A stretch of 64,000 nucleotides of DNA from Rhodospirillaceae bacterium (GCA_002728135.1 PBVE01000012.1:56347-120346), one strand, 5' to 3'; shown: positions 38,671 through 50,363, numbered from the stretch's first letter. The notes: generated by a model not told the origin, from the letters alone. Program-made: numbers and translations.

Positions 38671-40953
38671 CTAATTATTTTTGTTCTTTTTATCCAATTT
38701 TTGTGCGTCAACTACTGACAAAGCAGTCATATTTAAAATAGTACGCACTGTAGCTGATCCATGTAAAACATGGGCTGGAGCTGCCAAACCTAATAACATA
38801 GGTCCAACTGAAATACCGTTAGCTAGAGCTTTTACCATATTATATGCAATATTTGCAGAAGTCAGATTTGGCATAACAAGAGTATTAGCCTGACCCGACA
38901 AACGAGAGTTAGGGTAGAGTTCCTCACGCACCTCTTGTCTTAATGCTGTATCGGCATGCATTTCACCATCAACCTCTAGATTTGGAGCTGATAAATGTAA
39001 CAATCTTACAGCTTCACGCATTTTAACTGATGATTCAAAATCATTACTTCCAAAGTTAGACCCTGATAAAAGTGCAATTTTAGGCTCTACCCCAAACTGT
39101 CCAATTTGTTCAGCTGCTAAAAGTGCTGACTGACAGATTTCCTCAGGACTAGGTTCTTCCATAACATGTGTATCGGTTATAAAGAAAATACCCTTATCAA
39201 GAATCAACACTTGCATTGCAGCAGCAGTATTTACATCATCTCTTAGACCAATAATATCTAACACATGTATCAGTTCAGGACGGAATAAACTTGCTGGCCC
39301 AGCTATCATTGCGTCAGCATCTTTTGATCTTACCATCATTGCAGCAATTGCGGTATTCTGGGTGCGCATTATTATCCTAGCTGTTTGTGGTGCTGCTCCT
39401 GCACGTCCCATCAGATCATGATAAAATCCTGAATATTCTCTATACATATTATAATTTGCTGGATCTAGAACCTCTATTTCAGTCCCAACCTTAATTCTAA
39501 GGCCTAAACTTTCAATCTTCTCTTGTATTCTAAATGGCCTTCCAATAAGTATAGGGTCAGCAATTTTCTCATCTACAGCTTGCTGAACTGCCTGCAAAAC
39601 CCGATCATCCTCTCCGACAGCATAAACAACTCTTTTTGGGGAAACTTTTGCTTTTGCAAAAATATGTTTCATCAAACTACCAGATCGAAATACCTGCCCC
39701 TCTAGATTTTCTCTGTATACCTCTAGATCCTTTATTGGTCGTTGGGCCACTCCACTATCCATTGCAGCTCTGGCCACTTCAACGGGTACAGTATATATAA
39801 GTCTTGGATCAAATGGACGTGGAATAATATAGTCTGCGCCAAATCGACTATGTTCACCATAAGCTTGAGTCACTACGTCAGATGACTCCGCTTTGGCTAA
39901 ATTTGCGATTGCTTTAACACAGGCTAACTTCATATCCAGATTAATCTCACTAGCACCACAATCTAACGCACCACGAAAAATGAATGGAAAACAAAGTACG
40001 TTATTTACCTGATTAGGATAATCTGAACGACCAGTAGCAATTATTGCATCAGACCTTACTTTTTTTACCTCTTCGGGTAGAATCTCAGGATCTGGGTTCG
40101 CAAGAGCCAATATCACAGGATCAGCAGCCATATTGGCGACCATATCTCTACTCAAAATACCTGGGCCTGAAAGACCAAGAAAAACGTCAGCTTGAACAAT
40201 GACTTCTTCTAGAAGTCTTTCTTTACAATCAAGAGCAAATAATTTTTTTTCCGGGTTTAAATCGTTACGACCTTTATGAATTAAACCCTTACTATCGCAA
40301 ACAAAAATATTGTTCTTATCAACACCTAAATTTACTAGTAAGTCTAAACACGCTATTGCAGATGCCCCTGCACCAGAACAAACAAATTTTAATTCCTTGA
40401 GAGTTTTACCGACTATATCAACTGCATTGATTACTGCTGCAGCAACACAAATCGCTGTACCATGTTGATCATCATGAAAAACTGGAATGTCTAGCCTTGC
40501 TTGTAGTTTTTTTTCAATTTCGAAGCATTCTGGTGCTTTAATATCCTCAAGATTTATTCCACCAAACGTAGGGGCTAATCTGGCAATAGTCTCGACAAGC
40601 TCATCAGTATCAAGTTCATCAATCTCAATATCAAAAACATCTATATTAGCAAATTTTTTAAAAAGTACGGCCTTCCCTTCCATAACTGGCTTAGAGGCCA
40701 AGGCACCAATTGCCCCAAGTCCTAGTACCGCAGTACCATTACTTATAACTGCAACCATATTTCCTTTGGATGTATAATCGTAAGCAGATCTTGAATTTTG
40801 AGCTATCGCAGTACAAGCGTGTGCAACCCCTGGCGAATAAGCTAGTGATAAATCCCTTTGTGTTACTAGAGGTTTAGTTGGTTGAATAGCTAATTTTCCA
40901 GGTGATGGGTCGCTATGAAATTTTAGAGCAGCATCTTTTAGGTTATCTGGCAT
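38671..40953 (-). CDS. maeB: NADP-dependent malic enzyme with phosphotransacetylase-like domain
   Basis: MaeB decarboxylates malate to pyruvate with NADP. The 760-residue protein has an N-terminal malic enzyme domain ([11 protein letters not shown] near residue 40, HDDQHGTAI near 160) and a C-terminal phosphate acetyl/butyryltransferase-like domain from about residue 430 that lacks clear catalytic evidence and regulates the enzyme in relatives. ATG 40953 is chosen over TTG 40965. A second, shorter malic enzyme lies directly upstream. Confidence 0.94.
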   Translation of the reverse strand: MPDNLKDAALKFHSDPSPGKLAIQPTKPLVTQRDLSLAYSPGVAHACTAIAQNSRSAYDYTSKGNMVAVISNGTAVLGLGAIGALASKPVMEGKAVLFKKFANIDVFDIEIDELDTDELVETIARLAPTFGGINLEDIKAPECFEIEKKLQARLDIPVFHDDQHGTAICVAAAVINAVDIVGKTLKELKFVCSGAGASAIACLDLLVNLGVDKNNIFVCDSKGLIHKGRNDLNPEKKLFALDCKERLLEEVIVQADVFLGLSGPGILSRDMVANMAADPVILALANPDPEILPEEVKKVRSDAIIATGRSDYPNQVNNVLCFPFIFRGALDCGASEINLDMKLACVKAIANLAKAESSDVVTQAYGEHSRFGADYIIPRPFDPRLIYTVPVEVARAAMDSGVAQRPIKDLEVYRENLEGQVFRSGSLMKHIFAKAKVSPKRVVYAVGEDDRVLQAVQQAVDEKIADPILIGRPFRIQEKIESLGLRIKVGTEIEVLDPANYNMYREYSGFYHDLMGRAGAAPQTARIIMRTQNTAIAAMMVRSKDADAMIAGPASLFRPELIHVLDIIGLRDDVNTAAAMQVLILDKGIFFITDTHVMEEPSPEEICQSALLAAEQIGQFGVEPKIALLSGSNFGSNDFESSVKMREAVRLLHLSAPNLEVDGEMHADTALRQEVREELYPNSRLSGQANTLVMPNLTSANIAYNMVKALANGISVGPMLLGLAAPAHVLHGSATVRTILNMTALSVVDAQKLDKKNKNN

Positions 40954-41084
40954 GATTAAACTCAATCTAATTAACTGAAAATCTTATTTACCTGAATACA
41001 AATCCTACCAAGTTTCAAATTTTATTAGTCTGAGTTTACATCAAATTATAAATTTGAAAAATTAGAATATGCAAAAGTTATTAT

Positions 41085-42269
41085 TTAAGAATTAATATCC
41101 TTTTTTGCAGCAAAACGAACTTTTTTTGCTAATGCAGGTGCTACAGTACGATCCAAGGGATGCGGTAAAATCATAGTTTCCGAAACTTTATCAACTGCTT
41201 CTGAAAGTGCCAAAGCAGCGGCAATTTTCATTTCCCCATTTATCCTTGGGGAACGTGCATCTAATGCACCTCTGAAAATTCCAGGGAAAACTAGCACATT
41301 ATTTACTTGGTTTGGAAAGTCACTCCTACCCGTTCCTACAACAGCTGCTCCACCCTTAAGTGCTTCATCAGGCATGATTTCTGGCGTAGGGTTGGCCATT
41401 GCTAAAATAATTGGATCACGTGCCATTCTTGATACGTGAATCGAAGAAATAACGTTACCTTTTGAAACACCAATAAAAGCATTAGTTCCTTCAATTACTT
41501 TTGTTAATTCACCGTGTCGGTTTTCCTTATTTGTAAAATGTAATAGTTCTTGCTTAGAAGCATTAAGATCTTTCCTCTTGCTAGATATTGCTCCTTTTGA
41601 ATCACAAATTATAACATCTGCAACAGGAGGTATACTTGAAGTGTTTATATCATAGCCACTAATTAGTTTTGCAATAGCTGTACCGGCTGCACCAGCACCA
41701 TTTATCACTACTGTCATTTCATTTAGTGACCTACCAACAACTTTGGATGAATTAATTAACGCAGCTAATAATACTATTGCAGTTCCATGTTGGTCATCAT
41801 GAAATACTGGAATACCTAGATCTTGAAGTGCATTCTCAATTTCAAAGCAACGGGGGGCAGATATATCCTCCAGATTAATTCCTCCAAAAACAGGAGCAAT
41901 AATTCGACAGGTATCTATTATTTTTTTTGGGTCTTTAGTGTCAAGACAAACTGGCCAAGCATTAATTTTAGCAAATTCTCTAAACAATAAAGCTTTACCT
42001 TCCATTACAGGTAAAGCACCTAGAGGGCCTATATCACCAAGACCGAGCACTGCTGATCCATCTGTGATTACAGCAACAGAATTTCCTTTGATTGTTAGGC
42101 TGTATGCTGATTCTGGGTTTTGTGCTATGACTTCACAAGGACGTGCGACGCCAGGAGTATAAGCTAATGACAAATCATCTCTACTCCCTATCGGAAGTTT
42201 GTTATGCACGCTAATCTTACCACGCAACTGTTCATGCATGATTAGAGATTTTTCAAAAAAATCAGGCAT
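41085..42269 (-). CDS. Malic enzyme, short form without PTA domain
   Basis: A 394-residue malic enzyme with the same core motifs as its neighbour (LAYTPGVARPCEV near residue 35, [14 protein letters not shown] near 155, NGAGAAGTAIAKL near 190). It ends at the malic core, so it lacks the phosphotransacetylase-like domain. It is a single-domain prokaryotic type that may prefer NAD. The tandem order with maeB suggests an old duplication or a division of labour between NADH and NADPH production. Confidence 0.92.
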   Translation of the reverse strand: MPDFFEKSLIMHEQLRGKISVHNKLPIGSRDDLSLAYTPGVARPCEVIAQNPESAYSLTIKGNSVAVITDGSAVLGLGDIGPLGALPVMEGKALLFREFAKINAWPVCLDTKDPKKIIDTCRIIAPVFGGINLEDISAPRCFEIENALQDLGIPVFHDDQHGTAIVLLAALINSSKVVGRSLNEMTVVINGAGAAGTAIAKLISGYDINTSSIPPVADVIICDSKGAISSKRKDLNASKQELLHFTNKENRHGELTKVIEGTNAFIGVSKGNVISSIHVSRMARDPIILAMANPTPEIMPDEALKGGAAVVGTGRSDFPNQVNNVLVFPGIFRGALDARSPRINGEMKIAAALALSEAVDKVSETMILPHPLDRTVAPALAKKVRFAAKKDINS

Positions 42270-42385
42270 TTTTTTACCCCTAATAATTAATTTAAAAAAA
42301 TTCAGTGTTTAATTCTGAACCAGACTAGCCTAGATTTACATTAATTATATATATGTGCTTAGTCTAATATAGAGAGAAACATATT

Positions 42386-43030
42386 TTGATAGATTGGAAA
42401 ACATCAGAAAAACCCATAAATTATGAGATCGCTGTTAAAACAATGGAGACAAGGGTTCAAGATATCATTTCTGGAAAAGCAAATGAGCTCATCTGGTTTT
42501 TAGAACACCCCTCCCTATATACAGCAGGAACTAGTGCAAAGAAACAGGATCTTCTCAATCCAAACTTATTACCAATATACAAGACTGGACGTGGTGGTTC
42601 TTATACATATCACGGCCCTGGTCAAAGAATTGTTTATTTAATGCTTAACCTCTCTAATAGAAAAAGCGGATCGGATTTAGACTTACATCAATATATTGAA
42701 AAATTAGAGAATTGGCTTATAGCTACTCTCCTCAATTTTGGGGTAAAAGGTGAGAAAAGAAAAAATAGGGTAGGAATATGGGTTATAACACCAGATGGTA
42801 ATGAAGAAAAAATTGCTGCTATAGGAATTAGAGTCAAACGATGGGTAACATTTCATGGTGTATCTATTAATATTAACCCAAACCTAAAGAATTATGACGG
42901 TATTATTGCATGTGGAGTTCAAAACTTTGGTATAACATCTCTTTACGAGCTCGGTGTAGATGTAGAAATGAGAGAGGTTGATCAAGTGTTAAAAAACGAA
43001 TTTAACAGCCATTTCTCTCTAAATCTATAG
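42386..43030 (+). CDS. lipB: Octanoyltransferase (lipoyl biosynthesis)
   Basis: LipB moves octanoate from acyl carrier protein to lipoyl domains of 2-oxoacid dehydrogenases and GcvH. The 214-residue protein has GRGGSYTYHGPGQ near residue 70, the Lys in KIAAIGIRVKRWVTFHG near 135-150, and the active Cys in GIIACGV near 175. Start appears to be TTG; no ATG occurs early in frame. It is divergent from the short malic enzyme gene, with 116 bases between, and convergent with pccA. Confidence 0.92.
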   Translation: MIDWKTSEKPINYEIAVKTMETRVQDIISGKANELIWFLEHPSLYTAGTSAKKQDLLNPNLLPIYKTGRGGSYTYHGPGQRIVYLMLNLSNRKSGSDLDLHQYIEKLENWLIATLLNFGVKGEKRKNRVGIWVITPDGNEEKIAAIGIRVKRWVTFHGVSININPNLKNYDGIIACGVQNFGITSLYELGVDVEMREVDQVLKNEFNSHFSLNL

Positions 43031-43094
43031 CTAGGAATCATCCTTTCACTTTTAATCATCCAAAAATATTATCTAGACAATATACCTTCGAGCA

Positions 43095-45074
43095 TCAAAA
43101 AAACTCTATAATGACTTCATCTACAGCTACATTATCACCTTCTTTAAGGTATATTTTTTTAATCTTTGAATCTATCTCAGATTTTAGAATATTTTCCATT
43201 TTCATGGCATCAATAATAGCAATAGCCTGCCCAGCCTTTACTTCTTCTCCTTCAGATACTGGTATAGAAACTATAAGCCCCGGCATTGGCGAAAGTAAGT
43301 ATTTTGAAAGATCAGGTGGCTGCTTCTCTGGCATACGTTGCATTAATTCTGCGGCACGAGCGGTTCTAACAACTATCGGTACAGAAACTCCACGCCAACA
43401 CAACCTAAATCTGGAATTTTCCCTCCATACCTGCACTGTTATGTTTGTATTATTAACGGTGGCATTTAAAAGTCTTTGATGTGGTTGCCAAGTAGTTTCA
43501 ATTTTAATAGTTAAGTTACTTTCAATTTGTCTAACTTCGAAGTTTTCAAAATCCCTGCGAATTACTGTTATGGGATAAAATTTATGATCAATAGAAACAA
43601 CAAGATTTTTTTCTTCATCAAAAATATTTTTTAAAATCTCAGACTGATTGGAAATTATGAATGAGATGGCACCAGCAAGTGTTAGTATAATTGGTAAGTT
43701 ATTTTCAATATTCTCTAATCCAGAAAAGCCATCTGGAAACTCTTCATCCATAAATGCCGTGGTGAGATTACCAGCTCGGAATCGTGGGTGATTAATTATA
43801 GCTGAAAGCAAACCTATGTTGTGTGAAATACCTGATATCAAATAATTATCTAGTGCCTCCAACATATTGTTTATGGCTTCATCTCGATTTTGTCCAAAGG
43901 TAATAAGTTTAGAGATCATCGGATCATAAAACATTGATATTTCAGAACCTTCATCGACCCCAGTATCTAGTCTTACTTTGTCGTTACTAGCTGGTGGTTC
44001 ATGTCTGATTAAGCGCCCTATAGATGGTACAAAACCTCTATTAGGATCTTCAGCATATACTCGTGACTCAATAGCCCAGCCATTTACACGAATATCTGAC
44101 TGATTAAATTCAAGTGGTTGATCGTTTGCGATAAGGATTTGCTGTTCAACAAGATCTAATCCAGTAACAAATTCTGTCACTGGGTGCTCAACCTGGAGAC
44201 GAGTATTCATCTCAAGAAAGAAAAATTCTTTCTTTTGATTAACAACAAATTCCACTGTACCTGCTGATGTATAATCAACTGCTCTGGCCAAGGCACAAGC
44301 TTGCTCACCCATCATGCACCTAGTATCATCGTCCAAGAATGAACTTGGTGATTCTTCAATAATTTTCTGATGTCGACGCTGAATTGAACATTCTCTTTCA
44401 CCCAAATAAACAAAATTGCCATGTTTATCAGCTAATATCTGTATTTCGATATGCCTTGGTTGTTCAATAAATTTTTCTATAAATACTCTTCCATCTCCAA
44501 ACGATGATTCGGCTTCATTAATAGCTAATTGAACACCCTCAAGTAGTTCAGCTTCAGATGCGGCTAGCCTCATACCTTTACCGCCACCCCCAGCAGCTGC
44601 CTTAACCATAACTGGATAGCCTATTTGTTTAGCTACCTCTATAGCTTTATCAGGCCCACTCAACGCTTCTGTAAAGCCTGGAATAGTATTTACACCGGCT
44701 TTAGTAGCAATCAATTTTGACTCAATTTTATCACCCATAAGTTCAATAGCCTTAGAAGATGGGCCAATAAACACTATATCATTGTCAGTTAACATCTCTG
44801 CAAATCTCGGGTTCTCTGAAAGAAAACCATAACCTGGGTGAATTGCATCCGCATTTGAATCCTGAGCGATCTGTAAAATCCGATCTGTATTAAGATAACT
44901 TTTGCTAGCAGGTGAAGGACCCAGTAGATATGCTTGGTCAGCCAATAATACATGGCGAGCTGAAGAGTCAGATTCAGAATATACAGCTACAGTCTCAATT
45001 CCGAGATTACGTGCAGTCTTAATAATTCTGCAAGCGATCTCACCACGATTAGCAATTAAAATTCTTTTAAACAT
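43095..45074 (-). CDS. pccA: Propionyl-CoA carboxylase, biotin-containing alpha subunit
   Basis: A 659-residue biotin carboxylase plus biotin carrier protein. ATP-grasp motifs are seen (KAAAGGGGKGMR near residue 158, FLEMNTRLQVEHPVTE near 287), a central BT-type linker region follows, and the biotinyl Lys is in AIIDAMKMENIL about 35 residues from the C-terminus. Pairing with pccB just upstream (19 bases) makes propionyl-CoA the expected substrate. It is the only biotin-carrying subunit in the window, although a separate MCC beta subunit exists. Confidence 0.9.
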   Translation of the reverse strand: MFKRILIANRGEIACRIIKTARNLGIETVAVYSESDSSARHVLLADQAYLLGPSPASKSYLNTDRILQIAQDSNADAIHPGYGFLSENPRFAEMLTDNDIVFIGPSSKAIELMGDKIESKLIATKAGVNTIPGFTEALSGPDKAIEVAKQIGYPVMVKAAAGGGGKGMRLAASEAELLEGVQLAINEAESSFGDGRVFIEKFIEQPRHIEIQILADKHGNFVYLGERECSIQRRHQKIIEESPSSFLDDDTRCMMGEQACALARAVDYTSAGTVEFVVNQKKEFFFLEMNTRLQVEHPVTEFVTGLDLVEQQILIANDQPLEFNQSDIRVNGWAIESRVYAEDPNRGFVPSIGRLIRHEPPASNDKVRLDTGVDEGSEISMFYDPMISKLITFGQNRDEAINNMLEALDNYLISGISHNIGLLSAIINHPRFRAGNLTTAFMDEEFPDGFSGLENIENNLPIILTLAGAISFIISNQSEILKNIFDEEKNLVVSIDHKFYPITVIRRDFENFEVRQIESNLTIKIETTWQPHQRLLNATVNNTNITVQVWRENSRFRLCWRGVSVPIVVRTARAAELMQRMPEKQPPDLSKYLLSPMPGLIVSIPVSEGEEVKAGQAIAIIDAMKMENILKSEIDSKIKKIYLKEGDNVAVDEVIIEFF

Positions 45075-45093
45075 TCTCTTAAGTTACTATTAG

Positions 45094-46626
45094 TTATAAT
45101 GGAATATTCCCATGTTTTTTCCATGGGTTTTGTAATTTTTTATTTTTTAAAATTTGAAAAGATCTGATTAAACGCTTACGTGTTTTATGGGGATGAATAA
45201 TATCATCAATATAACCTCTCCGGGCAGCTACAAATGGGTTAGAAAATTTTCTTCTGTATTCTTCTGTATGTTTCTCAAGAGCCTCAGAATCATCTAGAGC
45301 TTTACGAAAAATTATCTCTACTGCACCCTTGGGACCCATTACAGCTATCTCCGCTGTTGGCCATGCATAATTTATATCTCCACGCAAATGTTTTGAGGAC
45401 ATTACATCATAAGCACCACCGTATGCTTTTCTTGTTATAACTGTTACTTTTGGTATTGTGGCTTCAGCATAAGCATATAAAAGTTTTGACCCATGAGTAA
45501 TTATACCGTTATGCTCTTGGCCAGTACCCGGAAGAAAACCAGGAACATCAACAAAAGTAAGAACAGGTATGTTAAAGCAGTCGCAAAAGCGTACGAAACG
45601 TGCAGCCTTACGGGAAGAATGAATATCTAAACAACCTGCAAGCACCATTGGTTGATTTGCGACAACCCCAATTGTCTCACCATTTAAACGACAAAAGCCA
45701 GTAATTATATTCTTAGCAAAATTCTCCTTTAGTTCAAAAAAGTCTGCATCGTCAGCCACCTTTAAAATCAGTTCTTTCATATCGTAAGGCTTTTGAGGGT
45801 CAGCAGGGATCAAAGTATCAAGAGATAATTCGTCTCGATCAATAGGATCTTTACAAATTTGAGTCGGAGGCTGCTCTCGATTTGATGGTGGTAAAAATGA
45901 AACGAACCTACGAATCTCTTCCATGGCATCAACATCGTTCGCCAAGGCTAGGTCGGCAACACCTGTTTTTCCTGTATGGGTAGATGTTCCACCTAGTTCT
46001 TCATGTGTAACTGTTTCATGTGTAACTGTTTTAACAACATCTGGACCAGTAACAAACATATATGCACTATCTTCAACCATAAAAATAAAATCTGTTATTG
46101 CAGGGGAATAAACAGCGCCACCAGCACATGGACCCATAATTACTGAAATCTGGGGTATTACTCCTGAGGCAAGTACATTTCTCTGAAAAACCTCGGCATA
46201 ACCCCCAAGAGAAGCTACTCCCTCATGAATACGTGCACCTCCTGAATCATTGAGCCCAATTACTGGAGCTCCTACTTTCATAGCTTGATCCATAATTTTA
46301 CATATTTTTTCAGCATGTGCTTCAGATAGTGACCCACCAAAGACAGTAAAGTCTTGACTGAAAACATAAACTAGACGGCCATTAACTTCTCCATGACCTG
46401 TAACAACACCATCACCAGGTATTTTTTGTTCTTCTACACCGAAGTCAATACAACGATGTTCAACAAACATATCAAATTCTTCGAAGGAACCCTCATCAAG
46501 TAATAGCTCAATGCGCTCACGTGCAGTCAATTTTCCCTTCTTATGTTGTGCTGCAATACGTTTATCGCCTCCTCCCTTCCGAGCGGCTTCACGACTTTTT
46601 TCAAGTTGGCGAATTATGTCTTGCAT
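45094..46626 (-). CDS. pccB: Propionyl-CoA carboxylase, carboxyltransferase (beta) subunit
   Basis: The 510-residue PccB carboxylates propionyl-CoA to methylmalonyl-CoA with Pcc[20 protein letters not shown] near residue 125 and [18 protein letters not shown] near 163 form the CoA site; the [11 protein letters not shown] segment near 208 is typical of PccB. An AGGAG site precedes the ATG by 5-6 bases. It heads a pccB-pccA pair. Confidence 0.95.
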   Translation of the reverse strand: MQDIIRQLEKSREAARKGGGDKRIAAQHKKGKLTARERIELLLDEGSFEEFDMFVEHRCIDFGVEEQKIPGDGVVTGHGEVNGRLVYVFSQDFTVFGGSLSEAHAEKICKIMDQAMKVGAPVIGLNDSGGARIHEGVASLGGYAEVFQRNVLASGVIPQISVIMGPCAGGAVYSPAITDFIFMVEDSAYMFVTGPDVVKTVTHETVTHEELGGTSTHTGKTGVADLALANDVDAMEEIRRFVSFLPPSNREQPPTQICKDPIDRDELSLDTLIPADPQKPYDMKELILKVADDADFFELKENFAKNIITGFCRLNGETIGVVANQPMVLAGCLDIHSSRKAARFVRFCDCFNIPVLTFVDVPGFLPGTGQEHNGIITHGSKLLYAYAEATIPKVTVITRKAYGGAYDVMSSKHLRGDINYAWPTAEIAVMGPKGAVEIIFRKALDDSEALEKHTEEYRRKFSNPFVAARRGYIDDIIHPHKTRKRLIRSFQILKNKKLQNPWKKHGNIPL

Positions 46627-46741
46627 AATATCTCCTAAAGGTCATAAGTAATTTTCACAAAACCAGATAAATCTTACCCGAATCAAAAACCACGAGCACA
46701 AATATTAAAACTAGTATCCTCGATTCATTCAAGACAAACGA

Positions 46742-47443
46742 TTATATTGAAATAGCCTCAAAAAAATTCTCGGCAGCTAAAAAATCTCCTTTAATTTTTC
46801 TTCTTATCTCCTGAATCTCAGAATCTTCACCCCATCTTTTAATTTGCCAGGTTCTCTCAACTTCTGAAACTTTAAAAGCTTCATCTGCATCTAAATAATT
46901 TTTATACATACCAAGCCCTACGACTAATGAGCCACTAATCCTCACAGAAAGTAAAAGACCAGACAATTCCCAAATGCTTAATCCCATCAGGATATCATTT
47001 ACTTTCTTAATACTTCTCATCGGTTGATCTATAGCGACAACACCATATGTTTCTTTTAGATATATCCCAAATTCTTTTTCTACCCATGTTAAAAGCGGTG
47101 ACCAAGTATTATCTTGGATTTTAGCTAGTTCAATTGGATGTGCAACTCTATAACAAAGCGTGTCTGTAATTAAATAGCGAGATATTTGTTGTTCATATAG
47201 GCTTCTATTAGGTTCTATTTGATCAAGAGCGGTATAACCTATGCGAGTTAAAGGCATTGTACTTGGAATAATTATTTCATCCTGAGAGTTCCATTCCTCA
47301 CAAATCATCTCAGCAAGTTTTAGGCAAGGGATAGTAAAAAGTTTTTTTTGAGGAGTTTTAAGAGGCTTAGTGTCCAAAAAAATACCAAAATTATTTATAT
47401 CTTCAATTAAACCTAGTTTGGCATTTTGATAAAATCTTTGCAT
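46742..47443 (-). CDS. ATP12 family F1-ATPase assembly chaperone
   Basis: A 233-residue protein of the ATP12 family, which binds the F1 alpha subunit in mitochondria; the family occurs in alphaproteobacteria and mitochondria. FGIFLDTKPLKTPQKK near residue 18, a WNSQDEIIIPSTMPLTR stretch near 50, and DTLCYRV near 95 are the conserved regions. It follows rluC by 40 bases, an order commonly seen in the class, here without the HAD hydrolase gene often placed between. Confidence 0.88.
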   Translation of the reverse strand: MQRFYQNAKLGLIEDINNFGIFLDTKPLKTPQKKLFTIPCLKLAEMICEEWNSQDEIIIPSTMPLTRIGYTALDQIEPNRSLYEQQISRYLITDTLCYRVAHPIELAKIQDNTWSPLLTWVEKEFGIYLKETYGVVAIDQPMRSIKKVNDILMGLSIWELSGLLLSVRISGSLVVGLGMYKNYLDADEAFKVSEVERTWQIKRWGEDSEIQEIRRKIKGDFLAAENFFEAISI

Positions 47444-47483
47444 TTAAATCTCATATAAGATGTGAATATAAGAATTCGATATA

Positions 47484-48521
47484 CTAATTATTTTGTAAAT
47501 TTTGAAATGGATCTTTAGTAGGTTTTTGTTCAAAACCAAAAATATGCATTGCATTTTTAATATGTTTTGGCAGTGGTGCTTCTAAAAATAATTCTGAACT
47601 TTGATTTTTACTAGAATTATACGGAATACGTATACTTCGTGCGTGCAAATGTATCTGGTTTGAAATCCCTTTTATATTAGGATGAGCAACCTTTCCACCA
47701 TACTTTCCATCACCAAGGATTGGGCAACCTAAGACTTGAGAACAATGTACCCTGAGTTGGTGATTTCGTCCTGTCTCAGGCTGTAATACTATAAATGATA
47801 CATGTCTTCCAGAAGATTCAACTCTTCTAAAAAGAGTAATGGCACGTTTTCCAGAATTATTTACTGTGGTTTTTTCAATACTACCAGTTCCAACAGTTTT
47901 TTTTAGTCTAGTCTCAATGCATCCCTCGGGAGGTTTTGGCACTCCAACAACCAAAGCCCAATATATTTTTTTTATTTCTTTTCTTTGAAAAGCTTGGCCT
48001 AAATCTGCAGCAGCTTTTGGATTCCTAGCAAGTATTAAAATACCACTAGTATCTCTATCTAAACGATGGACTAACCTTGGACGAAATTCAGATTCATATT
48101 GAAAAAATTCTAAAAGTCTATCAATATGATACGATACATTCTTACCTCCCTGAACAGCAATTCCTGGCGGCTTATTTATTGCTAAAATACTATCATCCTT
48201 ATAAATAATTTGATCTTGCATAGATTTAGCAATTTCTAATTCTTTTGGACTAATAGGTTTAATATTTAATTTTTTATCTGGGTCATTTATATAACTTTGT
48301 AATGGAGGGACTCGAAGAGAGTCACCATTAAGAAGACGATTATTGGCCTTAATTCTCTTTCCATTGATACGTACCTGCCCTGTTCTTAACAATTTTTGTA
48401 TTATTCCATTACTTATTCTAGGATGATGTCTTTGGAACCAACGATCTACTCTGATTCCCTCATCGTTAGAATCTACTATGTATTCTTCTAATAAAAGCTG
48501 TTTTTTATTTATATCAGGCAT
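47484..48521 (-). CDS. rluC: Ribosomal large subunit pseudouridine synthase, RluC/RluD family
   Basis: A 345-residue pseudouridine synthase with an N-terminal S4 RNA-binding domain (RISNGIIQKLLRTGQVRING near residue 34) and the catalytic Asp in RLVHRLDRDTSGILIL near 150. It modifies uridines in 23S rRNA; the RluC assignment rather than RluD is by context and length. It follows rarA by 20 bases on the same strand. Confidence 0.9.
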   Translation of the reverse strand: MPDINKKQLLLEEYIVDSNDEGIRVDRWFQRHHPRISNGIIQKLLRTGQVRINGKRIKANNRLLNGDSLRVPPLQSYINDPDKKLNIKPISPKELEIAKSMQDQIIYKDDSILAINKPPGIAVQGGKNVSYHIDRLLEFFQYESEFRPRLVHRLDRDTSGILILARNPKAAADLGQAFQRKEIKKIYWALVVGVPKPPEGCIETRLKKTVGTGSIEKTTVNNSGKRAITLFRRVESSGRHVSFIVLQPETGRNHQLRVHCSQVLGCPILGDGKYGGKVAHPNIKGISNQIHLHARSIRIPYNSSKNQSSELFLEAPLPKHIKNAMHIFGFEQKPTKDPFQNLQNN

Positions 48522-48541
48522 ATTTATTCGTATTTAATTGT

Positions 48542-49852
48542 CTAATTGTTAGTTTTGCTTTTTCTTAGCTTATCGAGATATTCAAGCCGTTCTTTTATAT
48601 ACTGCTCATTTCCCCTAGACACAGGATGATAGAACTGTTGTCTCTGTATATTTTCAGGAAAGTAGTTCTGGCCAGAAAATCCATCTTGGTTATCATGGTC
48701 ATATTCATATCCTTTACTATATCCCTGAGATTCCATGAACGAAGTTGGTGCATTAAGAATATGTTTAGGTGGCATCTCAGAACCATAATCTTTAGCAGCT
48801 TTTATAGACTCTTTAAACGCAACGTATGAAGCGTTAGATTTTGGGGCAGAAGCTAAATAAATAATAGATTGTGCAAGTGCTAAGTCTCCCTCTGGAGAAC
48901 CAAGTCTTTCGTATGCATCCCATGCTGCTAATGAATGTAATAATGCATTAGGGTCGGCTAATCCTATATCTTCAATAGAAAGACGAACAAGCCTTCGAGC
49001 AATGTAACTTGGATCCTCTCCACCTTCGATCATACGTGAAAACCAGTATAACCCAGCATCTACATCTGAGCCACGTATAGATTTATGCAAAGCACTAATT
49101 AAATTATAATGGCCATCTTGTGATTTATCGTAAAGTGGTAATCTGGCTTGTATTATTTTTTTTAATTCGTAAAAACCTAGTTTTTTCTCACTTTTCATAG
49201 AGAATAAAAGTTCGGCCATATTTAGCAAATAACGACCATCACCATCTGACATTTCCTTCAGTGCAGTTCTTGCTTGAGAATCCAGTGGTAAACATTGCCC
49301 CTCACATTTTTCTGCACGAGTTAAGATTTTTTCAAGAGAGTTATCATTAAGTCTATCTAAAGTTATTACCTGACATCTTGAAAGTAATGCATTGTTTAGT
49401 TCAAAAGATGGATTCTCAGTAGTAGCTCCTATTAATATTATTAATCCATTTTCCACTACCGGCAAAAATGCGTCTTGTTGTGCTCTATTAAATCTATGAA
49501 TCTCGTCCACAAACAAAATTGTCCTAACACCAGTAGAAGTCAGTTTTCGTGCTTTATCAAAATGTTTTCGAAGTTCAACAACACCAGAAAAAACAGCACT
49601 AATTGAAATAAATTCATAATTAGATTTATCTGCAATCAGACGAGCAATTGTAGTTTTTCCAGAACCAGGAGGGCCCCAAAGAATAGCTGAAACAATAGAT
49701 TTCCCCTCTAAAAGCTGCCAAAGAGGTGAGTGTGGATTCATCAGGTGATCTTGTCCTACAACATCTTTGATAGACATTGGGCGCATACGATCGGCTAAAG
49801 GCCTAGGCCTCATATTTTCAAAGAGAGTTTCGGGATGCCCATTATCTGTCAT
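48542..49852 (-). CDS. rarA: Replication-associated recombination protein A
   Basis: RarA (MgsA) is an AAA+ ATPase acting at stalled forks. The 436-residue protein has Walker [14 protein letters not shown] near residue 60, Walker [11 protein letters not shown] near 112, and sensor [11 protein letters not shown] near 143. The C-terminal MgsA tetramerisation domain holds [11 protein letters not shown] near 258. It is separated from the upstream ribosomal cluster by a strong terminator. Confidence 0.95.
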   Translation of the reverse strand: MTDNGHPETLFENMRPRPLADRMRPMSIKDVVGQDHLMNPHSPLWQLLEGKSIVSAILWGPPGSGKTTIARLIADKSNYEFISISAVFSGVVELRKHFDKARKLTSTGVRTILFVDEIHRFNRAQQDAFLPVVENGLIILIGATTENPSFELNNALLSRCQVITLDRLNDNSLEKILTRAEKCEGQCLPLDSQARTALKEMSDGDGRYLLNMAELLFSMKSEKKLGFYELKKIIQARLPLYDKSQDGHYNLISALHKSIRGSDVDAGLYWFSRMIEGGEDPSYIARRLVRLSIEDIGLADPNALLHSLAAWDAYERLGSPEGDLALAQSIIYLASAPKSNASYVAFKESIKAAKDYGSEMPPKHILNAPTSFMESQGYSKGYEYDHDNQDGFSGQNYFPENIQRQQFYHPVSRGNEQYIKERLEYLDKLRKSKTNN

Positions 49853-49881
49853 CCTAAATAAATTACCTTAAATAGCTAAAT

Positions 49882-49908
49882 AAAAGGCAGCCTATAGGGC
49901 TACCTTTT
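49882..49908 (-). terminator. Intrinsic terminator after rplQ
   Basis: On the minus strand AAAAGGTAGCC and GGCTGCCTTTT pair over 11 positions (one G-U) around a 5-base loop, and the 3' arm ends in a T-run followed by ATTT. It lies between the rplQ stop and rarA and closes the ribosomal protein transcript. Confidence 0.85.
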
Positions 49909-49928
49909 CTCTGAAAATAAAATAATAA

Positions 49929-50363
49929 TCATGCAGCTTCTTCTGATGCCTCAGAATCATTCTCTTCATTCTGAGGTGGGCCTGAGTCTAACCCCTTAGC
50001 ATCGTGATCTCTATCTATCAGTTCTATTATCGCCATTGGAGCCATATCTCCATGCCGGTGTCCAGCTTTAATAATTCGGGTGTACCCACCTGGTCTTTCT
50101 TGATATCTAGGCCCTAAGGACTCAAATAGTTTCCTTACTATCGCCTGATCTACAAGATAACCGTATGCTCTACGTCTATTAGCTAGATTATCCTTTGAAC
50201 CTAAAGTAATTAATTTTTCTACTACTCTTCGCAGCTCTTTAGCTTTTGGCAATGTTGTTTTAATCTGCTCATGCTTTAGTAAAGCTGTCGCCATATTTCT
50301 GAACATAGCCTTACGGTGTGTCGATGTTCTATTGAGCTTTCGTCCACTCTTTCGATGACGCAT
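49929..50363 (-). CDS. rplQ: 50S ribosomal protein L17
   Basis: A 144-residue L17 with the conserved [20 protein letters not shown] start. The acidic C-terminal tail (about 20 residues) is an alphaproteobacterial feature. It is last in the alpha operon, 35 bases after rpoA and just before the terminator. Confidence 0.97.
   Translation of the reverse strand: MRHRKSGRKLNRTSTHRKAMFRNMATALLKHEQIKTTLPKAKELRRVVEKLITLGSKDNLANRRRAYGYLVDQAIVRKLFESLGPRYQERPGGYTRIIKAGHRHGDMAPMAIIELIDRDHDAKGLDSGPPQNEENDSEASEEAA

Noticed and set aside
41041..41057. TCAAATT-ATA-AATTTGA inverted repeat between the malic enzymes
   Set aside because: Seven A+T base pairs without a T-tract in an A+T-rich gap; too weak to call a terminator or operator.
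46001..46030. Perfect 15-bp tandem repeat inside pccB (encodes VTHETVTHE)
   Set aside because: PccB homologues have the same length here with a naturally repetitive VTxExVTxEELGG segment, so this is codon coincidence rather than an insertion.
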